Origin: Deltaproteobacteria bacterium
Lineage (GTDB): Bacteria > Desulfobacterota > Syntrophia > Syntrophales > UBA2210
Reading direction: 5' to 3'
NCBI GenBank assembly: GCA_019314085.1
Contig: JAFCZZ010000163.1
Location: 1 to 6,893, forward strand
Length of the DNA: 6,893 nt
The translations under genes were made by a program, and so were the position numbers. The notes under the pieces were generated by a model that saw only the letters and a list, made by a program, of their open reading frames with translations, was not told the DNA's origin and ran no database searches. Shown here one piece after another: positions 6,303 through 6,893 of the stretch (position 1 is the stretch's first letter; each line of letters begins with the position of its first letter).

Positions 6303-6893
6303 CTACATAAACATACCGATGGTAAACTCCCACCTGCTTGGAGACTCGCCCTCTTTCCTATCGAGGACATACCCCCACTCCAGTCTCAGCGGGCCAATCG
6401 GGGAATACCAGCGCACCCCCGTTCCCGCCGTTTTCCGCATGTCGCCCAGATGATACCCGCTGTTCCACGCATTACCCGTATCAAAGAACACAACCCCCTT
6501 GATCCCGGCATCTTTAAGAAGGGGAAAGAGAACCTCCGCGGTGAAGTTCAGCATGGTCTCTCCGCCTATAGGATCGCCCGCCGAATCAACAGGCCCTACG
6601 TCTCTCAAACCCCTGAGGGATTGCATGCCGCCCAGATAAAACCGTTGATAGACGGGGATCTTCTTCCCCTCGTTCGGTTGCATATAACCCACCCTTCCGC
6701 GGACCCCGAGCACATTGTCCAGCGGCAGAGGGAAAAACAGGCAGGAAGAACCCGTGTATTTTGTGAAACTGACATCTCCCAGAAAGACCGTTCCCGTGTG
6801 CTCTACGGAAATACTGTTTTTGGAACCCTCCGAGGGGAAGATCGAGTCGTTTTTCGTATCCCTCTCGAGCGTCAGGGTAACACCGCTCGTGGT
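6303..6893 (-). CDS. bamA: Outer-membrane protein assembly factor BamA, C-terminal barrel part (runs off the right edge)
   Basis: The minus-strand frame is open from the window edge to TAG 6303-6305, giving the last 196 residues. It begins TTSGVTLTLERDTKNDSIFPSEGS, part of the Omp85 barrel, then shows YLGGMQSLRGLRDVGPVD (about 87-104), GDPIGGETMLNFTAEVLFPL (107-124), VVFFDTGNAW (134-143) and GTGVRWYSPIGPLRLEWGY (157-175). These match the barrel end of BamA, which inserts beta-barrel proteins into the outer membrane together with Bam lipoproteins. LRGL (93-96) stands where most members have (V/I)RG(F/Y); the key Arg is kept. The protein ends TIGMFM, so the expected terminal aromatic is one residue short of the end. 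The POTRA domains lie outside the window. The paralogue TamA is possible from the barrel alone, but the skp-lpxD context favours BamA. Confidence 0.93.
   Translation of the reverse strand, partial: TTSGVTLTLERDTKNDSIFPSEGSKNSISVEHTGTVFLGDVSFTKYTGSSCLFFPLPLDNVLGVRGRVGYMQPNEGKKIPVYQRFYLGGMQSLRGLRDVGPVDSAGDPIGGETMLNFTAEVLFPLLKDAGIKGVVFFDTGNAWNSGYHLGDMRKTAGTGVRWYSPIGPLRLEWGYVLDRKEGESPSRWEFTIGMFM

Overview
The window is one stretch of an outer-membrane and lipopolysaccharide biogenesis cluster from a Gram-negative bacterium. Every supported gene lies on the minus strand, so transcription runs from high to low coordinates. The best guess for the source is a deltaproteobacterial (Desulfobacterota-type) genome. 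This rests on the bamA-skp-lpxD-lpxA-lpxB order followed by lpxK, a LpxL-type acyltransferase and waaF, and on the look of the WaaF and LpxK N-termini. It is an inference from gene order and family resemblance, not a measured assignment.

Layout in transcription order: the C-terminal barrel of BamA (partial, runs off the right edge), a secreted Skp/OmpH-like chaperone, LpxD, LpxA, a 163-bp gap, LpxB, a 133-bp gap with two candidate hairpins, LpxK (reading frame broken), a lipid A late acyltransferase, and the N-terminal third of WaaF (partial, runs off the left edge). Genes are tightly packed. lpxK/lpxL and lpxL/waaF each overlap by ATGA, lpxD and lpxA are 8 bp apart, and skp and lpxD are 16 bp apart.

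The genes work together. BamA and Skp insert and escort outer-membrane proteins. LpxA, LpxD and LpxB acylate UDP-GlcNAc and build the lipid A disaccharide. LpxK phosphorylates its 4' position, the LpxL-type enzyme adds a secondary acyl chain, and WaaF adds the second inner-core heptose. Several usual partners are absent from the cluster: fabZ between lpxD and lpxA, lpxI or lpxH between lpxA and lpxB, and msbA or waaA near lpxK.

The most notable observation is in lpxK. A perfect 11-bp tandem duplication (2039-2060) shifts the frame just before the GEAGDEP motif. Removing one copy restores an ungapped LpxK of about 359 residues. It could be a real mutation, a reversible slippage switch or an assembly error. 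No previously undescribed system is evident. No tRNA, rRNA, CRISPR array, insertion sequence or convincing promoter was seen.
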